Notes: a model not told the origin generated them from the sequence alone. 64,000 nt of DNA from Ideonella sp. A 288 (GCF_002198735.1 NZ_MWLO01000128.1:71199-135198), one strand, 5' to 3'; numbered from the stretch's first letter, positions 55,329 through 64,000 are shown. Translations and numbers: made by a program.

Positions 55329-56648
55329 TCAGGGGAGGGCGCTGGCCGGGAAGCGCAGGGTTGCGCTGAAGCCGTGGCCATCGGCCACCGGGGACACCAG
55401 TTCCAGCACCGCCCCGGACTGTTCGGCAATGGTCCCGACCATGGCCAGGCCCAGCCCGGTGCCATCCACCCCGGTGTGCAGACGCTCGAACTTGCGGCCC
55501 AGTTGCGGCAGCAGTTCGGGCGGCACGCCCGGGCCCGAATCGACCACCGTGACGGCCTGCGGGGCCACCCTCAGGATGACCGGACCGCTGTCGCCGCTGT
55601 GCTTCAGCGCGTTGTCGACGAGGTTGCGCAGCGCGATGCCCAGCGCGTCGATGTCACCCTCGATCTCGATCGGCTCGCTGGCACCCTGCAGCTGCAATCG
55701 TCCGGCGCGACGCGCATCGCTGAACTCGTCGGCGACCATCAGGGCCAGCTCCGACAGGTCGATCGGTTCGCGCTGCAGGGCCACACCCGATTCGATGCGG
55801 GCCAGTTGCAGCAGGCGCGTGGCCAGGCGGGTGATGCGGTCGAGCTGGCGCACCAGCGCCAGGGCGTGCTCGCGCTGGCCGGCCGGCAGATCGCCGACGG
55901 CCAGTCGCTGGGCCTGGGCCCGCGCTGCCGCCAGGGGCGTGCGCAGTTCGTGCGCGGTGTGGGCGGCGAAGGCGCGTTCGGCATCCACCATCGACTGCAC
56001 GCGGGCCAGCAGCACGTTGACGGTGCCGAGCCAGGGTTGCAGCTCCTGCGGCAGTCCATCCGAGGCCAGGGGCCTCAGGTCGTGTGGGGGGCGGCGCGAA
56101 AGCTCCCGGCGGCTGGGCTCGAGCGTGGCGAATCCGCGGGTCAGCACCACCCGGATGCCGATGGCCATCACGGGCAGGGCCACCAGCAGGGCCAGCAGCA
56201 GCCACATCGCGCTGACCCAAAGCACCTCGAAGCGATGCGTGTGCGTCTCGGCCACCAGCACGCGACGGCGCCCGTCGGGCGAGTTCAGCGTCAGCACGTG
56301 CCAGGGGCCGATCAACCTGATGCCGTCGCTCGGGTCGCTGTCCATGGGCTCGGCCGGCGCGGAATGCGAACGAAGCAACATCGTTCCCCGGGCGTCGAAC
56401 AGCTGGTAGATGACGTGCTCTTCGTGCGGTCCGAAGCCCGTGGGCGGTGCTCCGGTGGCGGTGAAGGCCACGTCGGGCACGACGATGAGGGCCTGGGCCG
56501 TTTCCTCGAGTGCGCTGTCGAGGATCTCGGTGGTCTCGTGCCACAGGCCGCTGAGGCCGGCCACGGTGCCCAGCAACCACATCCCGCTGATCCAGGCGAG
56601 GAGTTGTCTGCGCAGCCGCCGCTGCAGGCCCCAGGGCTGTTCAGCCAT
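55329..56648 (-). CDS. Sensor histidine kinase (OmpR-partner type)
   Basis: This 439-aa inner-membrane kinase has a first helix (about 12-34), a periplasmic sensor of about 100 residues, a second helix (about 146-168), an HAMP-like linker, an H-box with His233 in AAHTAHELRTPLA, and an HATPase domain with VDNALKHS and GPGVPPELL. VGTIAEQSGAVLELVSPVAD completes the ATP lid region. The gene overlaps the regulator by 8 bp. The signal is unknown; QseC/TctE-type kinases are the closest by look. Confidence 0.93.
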   Translation of the reverse strand: MAEQPWGLQRRLRRQLLAWISGMWLLGTVAGLSGLWHETTEILDSALEETAQALIVVPDVAFTATGAPPTGFGPHEEHVIYQLFDARGTMLLRSHSAPAEPMDSDPSDGIRLIGPWHVLTLNSPDGRRRVLVAETHTHRFEVLWVSAMWLLLALLVALPVMAIGIRVVLTRGFATLEPSRRELSRRPPHDLRPLASDGLPQELQPWLGTVNVLLARVQSMVDAERAFAAHTAHELRTPLAAARAQAQRLAVGDLPAGQREHALALVRQLDRITRLATRLLQLARIESGVALQREPIDLSELALMVADEFSDARRAGRLQLQGASEPIEIEGDIDALGIALRNLVDNALKHSGDSGPVILRVAPQAVTVVDSGPGVPPELLPQLGRKFERLHTGVDGTGLGLAMVGTIAEQSGAVLELVSPVADGHGFSATLRFPASALP

Positions 56649-57285
56649 CGAGTCGATAGCCCAGGCCGCGGTGGGTGCTGATCACGGCACTGCCCAGCTT
56701 CTTGCGCAAGCGGCTGACGATCACCTCGATCGAGTTGCTGGCCGCTTCGGCGATGCCGTTTCGGTTGAGAGCCGACTCGATGTCCGGCCGGCTGTAGATG
56801 CGGCCCTGGTGGCGCGACAGGCACAAGAGCACCGCCCACTCCATCGCCGTGAGCTCGATGCGCTCGCCGTTGTGTTCGGCCTGGCGCGTGGCCAGGTCCA
56901 CCACCACGGCGCCGATCACCAGGCGCCGGGCCGTGCTGCTGCGCCGGCACACCGCATCGACGCGGGCCAGGAGTTCGTCGAGGTCGAAGGGCTTGACCAG
57001 GTAGTCGTCGGCGCCGGCCTTCAGGCCGCGGATGCGGTCGCTGACCTGGTCGCGCGCCGTCAGCACGATCACCGGTTGTCGCACGCCTTCGGCGCGCCAG
57101 TCGCGCAGCAGGGTCAGGCCCTCGCCGTCGGGCAGGTGCAGGTCGAGAAGGGCCAGGTCGAAGGCCGAGGCCTGTCGGGCCTGGGCGACGCGCTTGCACC
57201 AGTGGACTGCGTGGCCCTCCGCCTCGAGGTGGTCGACGACCGCCTGGCCGAGATCGATGTCGTCTTCGAGATACAGCATTTGCAT
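56641..57285 (-). CDS. OmpR-family response regulator
   Basis: This 214-aa regulator has an N-terminal receiver with acidic pocket LEDDIDLG and phospho-acceptor Asp48 (LALLDLHLPDGEG), then Thr in VLTARDQ and Lys in YLVKPFDLDELLARV. The C-terminal winged-helix DNA-binding domain (GERIELTAMEWAVLLCLSRH, SNSIEVIVSRLRKKLG, HRGLGYRL) is complete. It is upstream of and overlaps its kinase gene. Targets are unknown; the nearby electron-transfer cluster is a candidate only by proximity. Confidence 0.94.
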   Translation of the reverse strand: MQMLYLEDDIDLGQAVVDHLEAEGHAVHWCKRVAQARQASAFDLALLDLHLPDGEGLTLLRDWRAEGVRQPVIVLTARDQVSDRIRGLKAGADDYLVKPFDLDELLARVDAVCRRSSTARRLVIGAVVVDLATRQAEHNGERIELTAMEWAVLLCLSRHQGRIYSRPDIESALNRNGIAEAASNSIEVIVSRLRKKLGSAVISTHRGLGYRLDG

Positions 57286-57390
57286 GGTCAGCGTCCGAAG
57301 CTCGTCGTGTGGTCGAGTGGACGACTGCGTGATGAACGGAAACTGAACGGTTTGCCCATTGTGCCGAGTCTCGCCGATGGCCGCCTGGGG

Positions 57391-58701
57391 TCAGGCCGTG
57401 CCGAACTTGGTCTCGAAGCGGATGCCGATGCGCTCGAGCAATGCCGTGGGGAGTTCGCCGCCCGCACAGACGATGACCTGGTCGTTCGTCAGTGACTCGA
57501 TGCCCGCCGCTGTGCGCAGGTGCACCTGATCGGCGTCGATGCGGTCGACCGTGGAGCCGAGCAGAACACGGACGCGTCCGCTGCGCTGCAGTTCGGCCAG
57601 CTTCAGGCGGTTCTGCTCCTTCACGCGCGAGAACGCGTTGCCACGGTAGGCCAGTTGCACCGCGCCACCGCCGTCCTGCTCGCCCAGTGCGATGGCGGCC
57701 TCGATGGCGCTGTCGCCGCCGCCCACCACCAGCACCGACTGCCCGACGTACTGCTCGGGGTCGATCAGCCGGTAGACGACCTTGCCCGATTCCTCGCCAG
57801 GCACATCGAGCTTTCGGGGCGATCCGCGGCGACCGAGCGCCAGCAGCACACAGCGGGTCTGGAGCGCGCCTTTCGATGTGCGCACCTCGAAAGTGCCGTC
57901 GGGCCGCGCCTCGAGGCCGGTGAACTTCTCCTGGAACCGCACCTCCAGCCCGGTTGTCGCGACCACTTCGTTCCAGAACTCGAGCAGCTTCTCCTTCTGC
58001 ACCTCGGTGCCCAGGCGCATGGTGCCGACGATGTCGAGCTTGACCGGCGCTGTCATGGCGACCTTGTTGCGGGGGTAGTGGTACACCGCGCCGCCCAGCG
58101 AGTCCTCCTGCTCGATGAGTGCGTAGCGCAGCCCGTGGTGGATGGCACTGAGGCCGGCGGACAGGCCCGCCGGGCCGGCCCCGACGATCACCACATCGAG
58201 CGGCGCAGCGTGCTTGCCGACGCGCCTGCGGATGGCCGCCATCGCCTGGCGGCCCTGCTCGGCGGTCTTTCGGATGAGCCCCATGCCGCCCAGTTCACCT
58301 GCTATGAAGACGCCGGGCACGTTGCTTTCGTACTCCGGCGTGACCTGCGGTATGTCGACCCCGCGCCGCGCCGTTCCGAACACGAGGGACAGTGCCTGCA
58401 CCGGGCAGGCCGCCTGGCAGGCGCCATGGCCGATGCAGGCCGAGGGGTTGACCAACATGGCCTTGCCGTCGACCACGCCCAACGCACCTTCGGGGCAGGC
58501 GCGCGTGCAGGCACCCGATCCGAAACACCTTGTCGGATCGACGACGGGATGTAACGAGGGAGGCTCATTCAGGCCTGCTCGTTCAGATTCGGTCATTAAC
58601 TTCTTAGCGTCCCGGCTCGCACGGGATCTGCGCCGCAGGTAGGCCCCCAGCACGAGGAAGGCCACCGCAGCGTAGGCAAGGAGATAGGTGAGGAGCTTCA
58701 T
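57391..58701 (-). CDS. Membrane-anchored ferredoxin-FAD oxidoreductase
   Basis: This 436-aa protein has an N-terminal membrane helix (residues 3-21) and two ferredoxin-like motifs. They are degenerate: C59-x2-S62-x2-C65-x3-C69-P and C89-x2-H92-x2-C95-x3-C99-P, with Ser and His in the usual second-Cys positions. A flavoprotein domain like thioredoxin reductase follows, with FAD motif VVIVGAGPAGLSAG and NAD(P) motif LVVGGGDSAIEAA. No CxxC redox-active pair was seen. It is divergent from the cytochrome locus across 34 bp. It may pass electrons from NAD(P)H into that chain; direction is inference. Confidence 0.85.
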   Translation of the reverse strand: MKLLTYLLAYAAVAFLVLGAYLRRRSRASRDAKKLMTESERAGLNEPPSLHPVVDPTRCFGSGACTRACPEGALGVVDGKAMLVNPSACIGHGACQAACPVQALSLVFGTARRGVDIPQVTPEYESNVPGVFIAGELGGMGLIRKTAEQGRQAMAAIRRRVGKHAAPLDVVIVGAGPAGLSAGLSAIHHGLRYALIEQEDSLGGAVYHYPRNKVAMTAPVKLDIVGTMRLGTEVQKEKLLEFWNEVVATTGLEVRFQEKFTGLEARPDGTFEVRTSKGALQTRCVLLALGRRGSPRKLDVPGEESGKVVYRLIDPEQYVGQSVLVVGGGDSAIEAAIALGEQDGGGAVQLAYRGNAFSRVKEQNRLKLAELQRSGRVRVLLGSTVDRIDADQVHLRTAAGIESLTNDQVIVCAGGELPTALLERIGIRFETKFGTA

Positions 58702-58735
58702 GGTCAGGCCGAGATGCTAGGGGAAGCGGCTGAAC

Positions 58736-59680
58736 ATGATCCGACAACCTGAGGCCGATGGCGGGGGTGGGAGCGCAATGGAATCGATGGCAGGAACGGC
58801 TGACATGCCGAGCAGGTCGGGCCGGTCGGGCGCGGGCCGGTCGGCAGCGTCGGTGGTGCACGACCTGGTGTTGTACGGGTCACTGGCGTTGCTGACCTTC
58901 GCGGTCTGGCAGGTGAGCCGTCTCGAACTGTTCACGGCTGCGTCCGATACGGGTTATTGGATCGGCGTCGCCGGTGGCGTGTGCATGCTGCTGCTGTTCA
59001 CCTATCCGATGCGCAAGCGGTTTCGGTTCATGCAGCGCTTCGGCGCAGGCAAGCCCTGGTTCGTGGCCCACATGGTGCTGGGCGTGTGCGGACCGATGCT
59101 CATCCTGCTGCACTCCACGTTCCAGATCGGCTCCATCAACGCGGGCGTGGCGCTGTTCTCGATGCTGATCGTCGCGATCAGCGGTGTGGTGGGCCGCTTC
59201 CTGTATGTGCGGCTGCACCGCAACCTGCACGGCGAGAAGCTCAACCTGGTCGGCTTGCGCGGCGATCGTTCGTCGGGCGACGCGCCAGCCACCCGGCTGC
59301 GCTTTGCACCCGGCGTGGCGCAGCGGCTGGTCGATTTCGAGGTCGAGGTGTTGGCGGGTCGCCCGGGTGGCATGGCCTTGCTGGCGGCGCTGTGCCAGGT
59401 GCCCTGGAAGCGCTGGCAGGTGGAACGGGCCTGCCGTCGCGAATTGAAGGTCAAGGTCCTGGCGGCCACCCGCACCGAGGGATGGGACAGGGCGCACGCT
59501 CGCCGCGTGCTCGTGCGGGCGCGGCGCCTGGTGCGCGACGAACTGGTGGCCGTGCAGCGCATCGCCCAGTTCAGCGCCTGGGAGCGCCTGTTCCGCTGGT
59601 GGCACGTGGCCCATGTGCCGTTCGTCTACCTGATGGTGCTGAGCGCCGTGGCCCATGTGGTCGCGGTCCACGCCTACTGA
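58736..59680 (+). CDS. Heme-b-type integral membrane electron-transfer protein (putative)
   Basis: This 314-aa protein has about five hydrophobic segments (roughly 46-62, 77-95, 111-130, 137-156 and 286-310). Several His lie in or beside them (AHMVLG, LLHSTF, WWHVAHVPF, VAHVVAVH), the pattern of cytochrome b561/ferric-reductase-like proteins. A large basic cytoplasmic or periplasmic loop lies between helices four and five. ATG 58736 follows GGGGAAG; ATG 58778 after GGGAG is equally good. The end overlaps the longest form of the 24-heme gene. It may link the quinone pool or the flavoprotein to the multiheme cytochromes. Confidence 0.65.
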   Translation: MIRQPEADGGGGSAMESMAGTADMPSRSGRSGAGRSAASVVHDLVLYGSLALLTFAVWQVSRLELFTAASDTGYWIGVAGGVCMLLLFTYPMRKRFRFMQRFGAGKPWFVAHMVLGVCGPMLILLHSTFQIGSINAGVALFSMLIVAISGVVGRFLYVRLHRNLHGEKLNLVGLRGDRSSGDAPATRLRFAPGVAQRLVDFEVEVLAGRPGGMALLAALCQVPWKRWQVERACRRELKVKVLAATRTEGWDRAHARRVLVRARRLVRDELVAVQRIAQFSAWERLFRWWHVAHVPFVYLMVLSAVAHVVAVHAY

Positions 59681-59711
59681 CCACCCGACGTCCGTGGCGT
59701 TCTGGAGGGTC

Positions 59712-61466
59712 ATGGCCATGCTGCTCGGCGTGTTGTGCACCGTGCCGGCGCTGCGAGCGCAGACGCTGGAGTCGGTGCTCTCGCCGGGCCCGGTGATCAA
59801 GGGCCACGTCAAGGTCGAGCACGATTGCGCGGCCTGCCACGTGCGCTTCGACCGCGCCGGTCAGGACGCGCTGTGCACCACTTGCCACAAGGATGTGGGC
59901 CAGGACGTGCGACAGCGCGCCGGTTACCACGGCCGGCTCAAGCCGCAGGCCTGCCGCCTCTGCCACACCGACCACCGTGGCCGCGACGCCAGGGTGGTCG
60001 ATTTCGACCCCAAGACCTTCGATCACCGCCAGAGCGACTACCTGCTGCGCGACCGGCATGCGCAGGTGGAATGCGCCAAGTGCCACGTGGCCGGCAAGCG
60101 CTGGCGCGAGGCGCCGTCGGACTGCCACAGCTGCCACCGCAAGGACGACGTGCACAAGGGCGGGCTGGGCCTCCAGTGCGCCGATTGCCACAACGAGCGC
60201 AAGTGGAAGGAGGTCGACTACGACCACGACAAGAAGACCCGTTTCGCGCTCACCGGCAAGCACCTCGAAGCGAAGTGCGACGACTGCCACGCCAAGGGCC
60301 GCTTCAAGGACACGCCGCGCACCTGCATCGGCTGCCACAAGAAGGACGACGACCACAAGGGCCAGTACGGCGACAAGTGCGACAGCTGCCATGGCGTGAA
60401 GGTGTGGAAGCCGTCGAGCTTCCGCCATGACACCGACACGCGTTACGTGCTGCGCGGCAAGCACCGCAGCACCCGGTGTGCCGAGTGCCACACCGGCCAC
60501 CTGTACCGGCAGAAGCTGGGCACCGAGTGCATCGATTGCCACCGCAAGGACGACAAGCACAAGGACACGCTCGGCAAGGACTGCGCTTCGTGCCACACCG
60601 AGCGCAGCTGGAAGGAGCCGCCCCGGTTCGACCACGAGCAGACGCGCTTTCCGCTGTTGGGCAAGCATGCCGACGCCGAGTGCAAGGAGTGCCACAAGGA
60701 CCAGCTCTATCGGCAGACGTCCGGCCAGTGCATCGACTGCCATCGCAAGGACGACAAGCACCAGGCCACCCTGGGCCAGGCCTGCGGCGATTGCCACACC
60801 GAGCGCGACTGGAAGACCACCCGGGCGCGGTTCGACCACCAGCGCACCAAGTTTCCTCTGCGCAACGCGCACGCGGCACCCAAGGTGAAGTGCAGCGATT
60901 GCCACCGCGACCTGCGCAGCTACCGCGACGCGCCGCTCGACTGCAACGCCTGCCACAAGAAGGACGACAAGCACGAGGGCACGCTGGGTCTGCGTTGCGA
61001 GCAGTGCCATGGCGACACCTCGTGGCGCGTGGCCGGCTTCGACCATGCCCGAAGCCGCTTCCCACTGGTCGGGCGCCATGTCACCACCAAGTGCGGCGAA
61101 TGCCATGCGACGGCTCGCTACAAGGAAGCCGCGCGCGACTGCTGGTCGTGCCACGAGAAGGACGACGTCCACAAGCGCGCCTACGGCACGGCCTGCGAGG
61201 ACTGCCACAACGCCAGGGCCTGGCGGCTGTGGGCTTTCGACCATGACCGCCGCACCGACTGGAAGCTCGAAGGCGGCCACCGCAAGGTGCGCTGCGACAA
61301 GTGCCACGACCAGCCGGCGCCCAAGGGCAAGCGGGCGGCGCCGCTGGACACGGCCTGCATTGCATGCCACCGCCGAGACGACACCCACGACGGCGGCTTC
61401 GGCAGCCGTTGCGAGCAGTGTCATCTCACCGACGACTGGAAGAAGTTGCGCCCCCGTGTGCACTGA
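59712..61466 (+). CDS. Multiheme c-type cytochrome with 24 CXXCH motifs
   Basis: From ATG 59712 (after GGAGG; ATG 59718 and an upstream ATG 59655 overlapping the previous gene are alternatives) the 584-aa product has a short signal peptide ending near ALRAQ and 24 CXXCH heme-attachment sites. Most belong to about eight three-heme modules of the form CASCHTERSWKEPPRFDH, FPLLGKHADAECKECH, CIDCHRKDDKH. Distal His (DH, GKH, DKH) recur once per CXXCH, so bis-His hemes are likely. It is periplasmic or exported, and is of the cytochrome c3/c7-like class. It lies between a heme-b membrane protein and a still larger cytochrome. Confidence 0.92.
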   Translation: MAMLLGVLCTVPALRAQTLESVLSPGPVIKGHVKVEHDCAACHVRFDRAGQDALCTTCHKDVGQDVRQRAGYHGRLKPQACRLCHTDHRGRDARVVDFDPKTFDHRQSDYLLRDRHAQVECAKCHVAGKRWREAPSDCHSCHRKDDVHKGGLGLQCADCHNERKWKEVDYDHDKKTRFALTGKHLEAKCDDCHAKGRFKDTPRTCIGCHKKDDDHKGQYGDKCDSCHGVKVWKPSSFRHDTDTRYVLRGKHRSTRCAECHTGHLYRQKLGTECIDCHRKDDKHKDTLGKDCASCHTERSWKEPPRFDHEQTRFPLLGKHADAECKECHKDQLYRQTSGQCIDCHRKDDKHQATLGQACGDCHTERDWKTTRARFDHQRTKFPLRNAHAAPKVKCSDCHRDLRSYRDAPLDCNACHKKDDKHEGTLGLRCEQCHGDTSWRVAGFDHARSRFPLVGRHVTTKCGECHATARYKEAARDCWSCHEKDDVHKRAYGTACEDCHNARAWRLWAFDHDRRTDWKLEGGHRKVRCDKCHDQPAPKGKRAAPLDTACIACHRRDDTHDGGFGSRCEQCHLTDDWKKLRPRVH

Positions 61467-61479
61467 AGGGATTCACCAC

Positions 61480-64000
61480 ATGCCGCGATCACCACTTGCA
61501 CCGGACCAACCGACCGACGCGCCGCGTCGTTCTTCGCTGCCACGTTGGCCTGATTGGCTGGGCCCGGTGCTCGTGGTGCTGCTCTGGATGGCGTTCCTGC
61601 TGCTGGCCACCACGGCGCAGGCCCAGACACAGAACAGGAGCGGCTTCGATCACCTGTCCACCGGCTACTCCTTGACGGGGGCGCACGGCAGCACGCGTTG
61701 CGACGCCTGCCACCAGGGCGGCGTGTTCAAGGGAACGCCGCGCGAATGCACCAGCTGCCACACTGCGGGCGGCCGCTTTGCCCGTGGCAACGTGGTCATG
61801 TCGCAGCAGCACCTGCCCACCACCCAGACCTGCGACAGCTGCCACACCACCAAGGCCTTCGGAGGCATTCGGTACAACCACAGCCAGGTGCAAGCCGGCG
61901 CCTGCCAGACCTGCCACGGCGGAACTTCGGCGCCCGGCAAGGGCGCTGGCCACATTGCGACCGCGGCGGCCTGCGACAGCTGCCACGCCACACGCGCCTG
62001 GCTGCCGGCCAAGGGCATGGACCACGCCGGCTTCAATGCCGCGACCAACTGCGCGTCGTGCCACAACGGCGCCTCGGCCACCGGCAAGGCCGGCAACCAT
62101 GTGCCAGTGGGGTCGACCAACTGCGCCACCTGTCACACCACCAGCAGTTTCAGGCCCGCCAGCTGGAACCACACCCAGGTGTCGGTCTCGGCGCAGTGCG
62201 CCGCCTGCCACTCGGGCGCCTATCAGCCGGCCGACGGCAAGCCGGCAAACCACATTCCCACTGCGTCGGTGGCCTCGGCCAATTGCGACAGTTGCCACAA
62301 GGGCAGTTTCACGAGCTGGGCCAACGGCCGTCTCCATGCCAATGTCAGCGCGACCGGTGCGTGTGCCAGCTGCCATACCGGCGGCTATGCGGCCGCCGTG
62401 GGCAAGCCGTCCACGCCCGTGCACAACGGCGCCGCCGCCTGCGAGAGTTGCCACAACAGCACCGGCTGGGCGGGCGCCAAGCCCGACCATGCCAGCTTCA
62501 ATGCCGCGACCCAATGCGCCAGCTGCCACAACGGCGCACCGATCGCCGGCAAGCCGAGCGGGCACATCCCGGTCGGGTCTGCGAGCTGTGCGTCGTGCCA
62601 CGGCATGAGCAGCTTCAAGGCGACGAGCTGGAATCACACCCAGGCGCCGGTGACGGGACAATGTGCCAGTTGCCACTCCGGCGCTTTCCCGCCGGCCGAC
62701 GGCCGGCCGGCGAACCACGTCCCCCACGCTTCGGTGCCGGCCTCCGCATCGGCCAACTGCGACAGCTGTCACAAGGGCAGCGTCAGCACCTGGGCCAACG
62801 GCCGGTACCACGCCAACTTCAGCGTCAGCGGCCTGTGCGCCACCTGCCACACCGGCACCTTCATGGCGGCCGTCGGCAAGCCGGCCACTGCCGTCCACGC
62901 CGGCGCGACCAGCTGCGAAGGGTGCCATGCGTCCACCAGCAGCTGGGCCGGTGCCAAGCCGGACCACGCCGTCTTCAATGCGGCCACCAACTGCACCAGT
63001 TGCCACAACGGCGCACCGATCATCGGCAAGCCCAGCGGCCACATGCCTGTGGGCGCCGTCAACTGTTCGAGCTGCCACAGCGCCACCAGCTTCCGGCCCA
63101 GCAGCTGGAACCACACGCAGACCACGGTGACCGCGCAGTGCTCGGCCTGCCACAGCGGCACCTACCCGCCGGCCGACGGCAAGCCCGCGAACCATGTGCC
63201 CTATGCATCGGTGGCGGTATCGGCGTCGTCCAATTGCGATGCCTGCCACAAGGGCAACTTCACCAGTTGGGCCAACGGCCGCTTCCACTCCAGCATCAGC
63301 GCCAGCGGCCAATGCGCCATCTGCCACACCGGCGGCTACCTGGCCGCTGCAGGCAAGCCTGCCAACCCGGTGCATGCGGGCGCCACGGCCTGCGAGTCCT
63401 GCCACAACACGAGCGGATGGGGCGGGGCCAAACCCGACCACGCCACGTTCACCGCGGCCACCAATTGCGCGAGCTGCCACAACGGCGCGCCGATCATGGG
63501 CAAGTCGGCCGCGCACGTGCCGGTCGGGGCGCTCAACTGCTCGGCGTGCCACAACGTCAGCAGCTTCCGCCCCAGCAGCTGGAACCACACGCAGGCGAAC
63601 GTGTCGGGGCTTTGCGCGGCGTGCCACACCGGCGGCTTCCAGCCGGCCGACGGCAAGCCGGCGAACCACGTGCCGTACGCCTCGGTGGCCGTGGCGGCCT
63701 CGGCCAACTGCGATGCCTGCCACAAGGGCAGCTACGTGAGCTGGGCCAACGGAAAGCTCCATCAGAACGTGAGCCTCAACAACCAGTGCGCCACCTGCCA
63801 CACGGGTGGCTACCTGGCGGCCGTGGGCAAGCCCGCGACGCCGTCGCACGCCGGCGTCAGCACCTGCGAGGGTTGCCACACCTCCACCTCCACCTGGGGC
63901 GGGGCCAAGCCCGACCACGCCACGTTCACCGCGGCCACCAACTGCGCGAGCTGTCACAACGGCGCGCCGACCGTCGGCAAATCGGCCTCGCACATACCCG
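61480..64000 (+). CDS. Giant multiheme c-type cytochrome (5' part, at least 30 hemes)
   Basis: ATG 61480 follows GAAGGG, 13 bp after the 24-heme gene. The frame stays open to the window edge (840 codons visible). After a basic start and one hydrophobic segment ending ATTAQAQ (signal peptide or anchor) there are 30 CXXCH motifs. From 62050 these fall into six-heme modules of 155-159 residues. Each module contains exactly six further His (GH, WNH, NH, FH/LH/YH, VH/SH, DH), one per heme, implying bis-His ligation. It is an exported electron-conducting protein; the C-terminus and any anchor or sorting domain are not seen. Confidence 0.92.
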   Translation, partial: MPRSPLAPDQPTDAPRRSSLPRWPDWLGPVLVVLLWMAFLLLATTAQAQTQNRSGFDHLSTGYSLTGAHGSTRCDACHQGGVFKGTPRECTSCHTAGGRFARGNVVMSQQHLPTTQTCDSCHTTKAFGGIRYNHSQVQAGACQTCHGGTSAPGKGAGHIATAAACDSCHATRAWLPAKGMDHAGFNAATNCASCHNGASATGKAGNHVPVGSTNCATCHTTSSFRPASWNHTQVSVSAQCAACHSGAYQPADGKPANHIPTASVASANCDSCHKGSFTSWANGRLHANVSATGACASCHTGGYAAAVGKPSTPVHNGAAACESCHNSTGWAGAKPDHASFNAATQCASCHNGAPIAGKPSGHIPVGSASCASCHGMSSFKATSWNHTQAPVTGQCASCHSGAFPPADGRPANHVPHASVPASASANCDSCHKGSVSTWANGRYHANFSVSGLCATCHTGTFMAAVGKPATAVHAGATSCEGCHASTSSWAGAKPDHAVFNAATNCTSCHNGAPIIGKPSGHMPVGAVNCSSCHSATSFRPSSWNHTQTTVTAQCSACHSGTYPPADGKPANHVPYASVAVSASSNCDACHKGNFTSWANGRFHSSISASGQCAICHTGGYLAAAGKPANPVHAGATACESCHNTSGWGGAKPDHATFTAATNCASCHNGAPIMGKSAAHVPVGALNCSACHNVSSFRPSSWNHTQANVSGLCAACHTGGFQPADGKPANHVPYASVAVAASANCDACHKGSYVSWANGKLHQNVSLNNQCATCHTGGYLAAVGKPATPSHAGVSTCEGCHTSTSTWGGAKPDHATFTAATNCASCHNGAPTVGKSASHIP
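62050..63942 (+). repeat. Four tandem six-heme modules (465-477 bp each)
   Basis: The marker CASCHNGAP or a variant recurs with its first Cys codon at 62050, 62515, 62992, 63466 and 63943, so four complete modules are visible and a fifth begins. Module landmarks are SSFRPSSWNHTQ, PADGKPANHVP, SWANGR, GGYLAAVGKP and GGAKPDHATF. Confidence 0.9.

Noticed and set aside
61489..63993. An 834-codon minus-strand open frame opposite the giant cytochrome
   Set aside because: The plus strand encodes 30 regularly spaced CXXCH motifs; the minus frame merely mirrors the repeats.

Overview
The window is a high-GC stretch (roughly two thirds G+C) of a betaproteobacterial chromosome. The gene set (ppiD, tRNA-His, imuAB, prpE, the alaA-hom-thrC-moeA-moaD-moaE series, clpB) and the sequence style suggest Burkholderiales, probably near the Rubrivivax/Leptothrix/Ideonella group; the genus is inference. 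Genes are dense on both strands, and most long open frames opposite them are composition artefacts.

Layout. 1-11 kb: the 3' part of ppiD, tRNA-His, msbA, an SOS-controlled imuA-imuB mutasome pair behind a perfect LexA box, a LysE exporter, a split chromate transporter, a D-2-hydroxyacid dehydrogenase, a DUF1993 protein and two small coupled unknown genes. 11-21 kb: a penicillin-acylase-family Ntn hydrolase, a moeA-moaA-NlpC/P60 cluster, propionyl-CoA synthetase, PhoH and Bcp. 21-34 kb: an amino-acid/molybdenum-cofactor operon (alaA, hom, thrC, mobB, moeA, moaD, then moaE). It is interrupted between hom and thrC by a two-gene P-loop NTPase plus TPR-repeat cassette. A frameshifted dapA-like gene and a possible structured RNA lie between moaD and moaE. 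34-36 kb: fluC, a flavin reductase and an acyl-CoA dehydrogenase.

36-46.5 kb holds the most striking arrangement: two paralogous operons in mirror image, each a secreted subtilisin-like protease followed by a membrane GGDEF-EAL protein, sharing a 540-bp divergent control region. Each protease ends in its own perfect hexapeptide repeat tail (ten GITMAE, eight GLVLSE). Next come clpB with a sigma-32-like promoter and a three-gene cluster with a ComFB-family protein between two paralogous proteins that look Roadblock/LC7-like at the C-terminus. c-di-GMP turnover and a possible nucleotide receptor therefore sit within 15 kb.

52-57 kb: an MFS transporter coupled to a thiamine-diphosphate enzyme, and a two-component system. 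57-64 kb: an electron-transfer locus with a membrane-anchored ferredoxin-flavoprotein divergent from a heme-b-like membrane protein, a 24-heme c-type cytochrome and a giant cytochrome running off the window with at least 30 CXXCH motifs in six-heme modules. The organism probably has extensive periplasmic or extracellular electron transfer.
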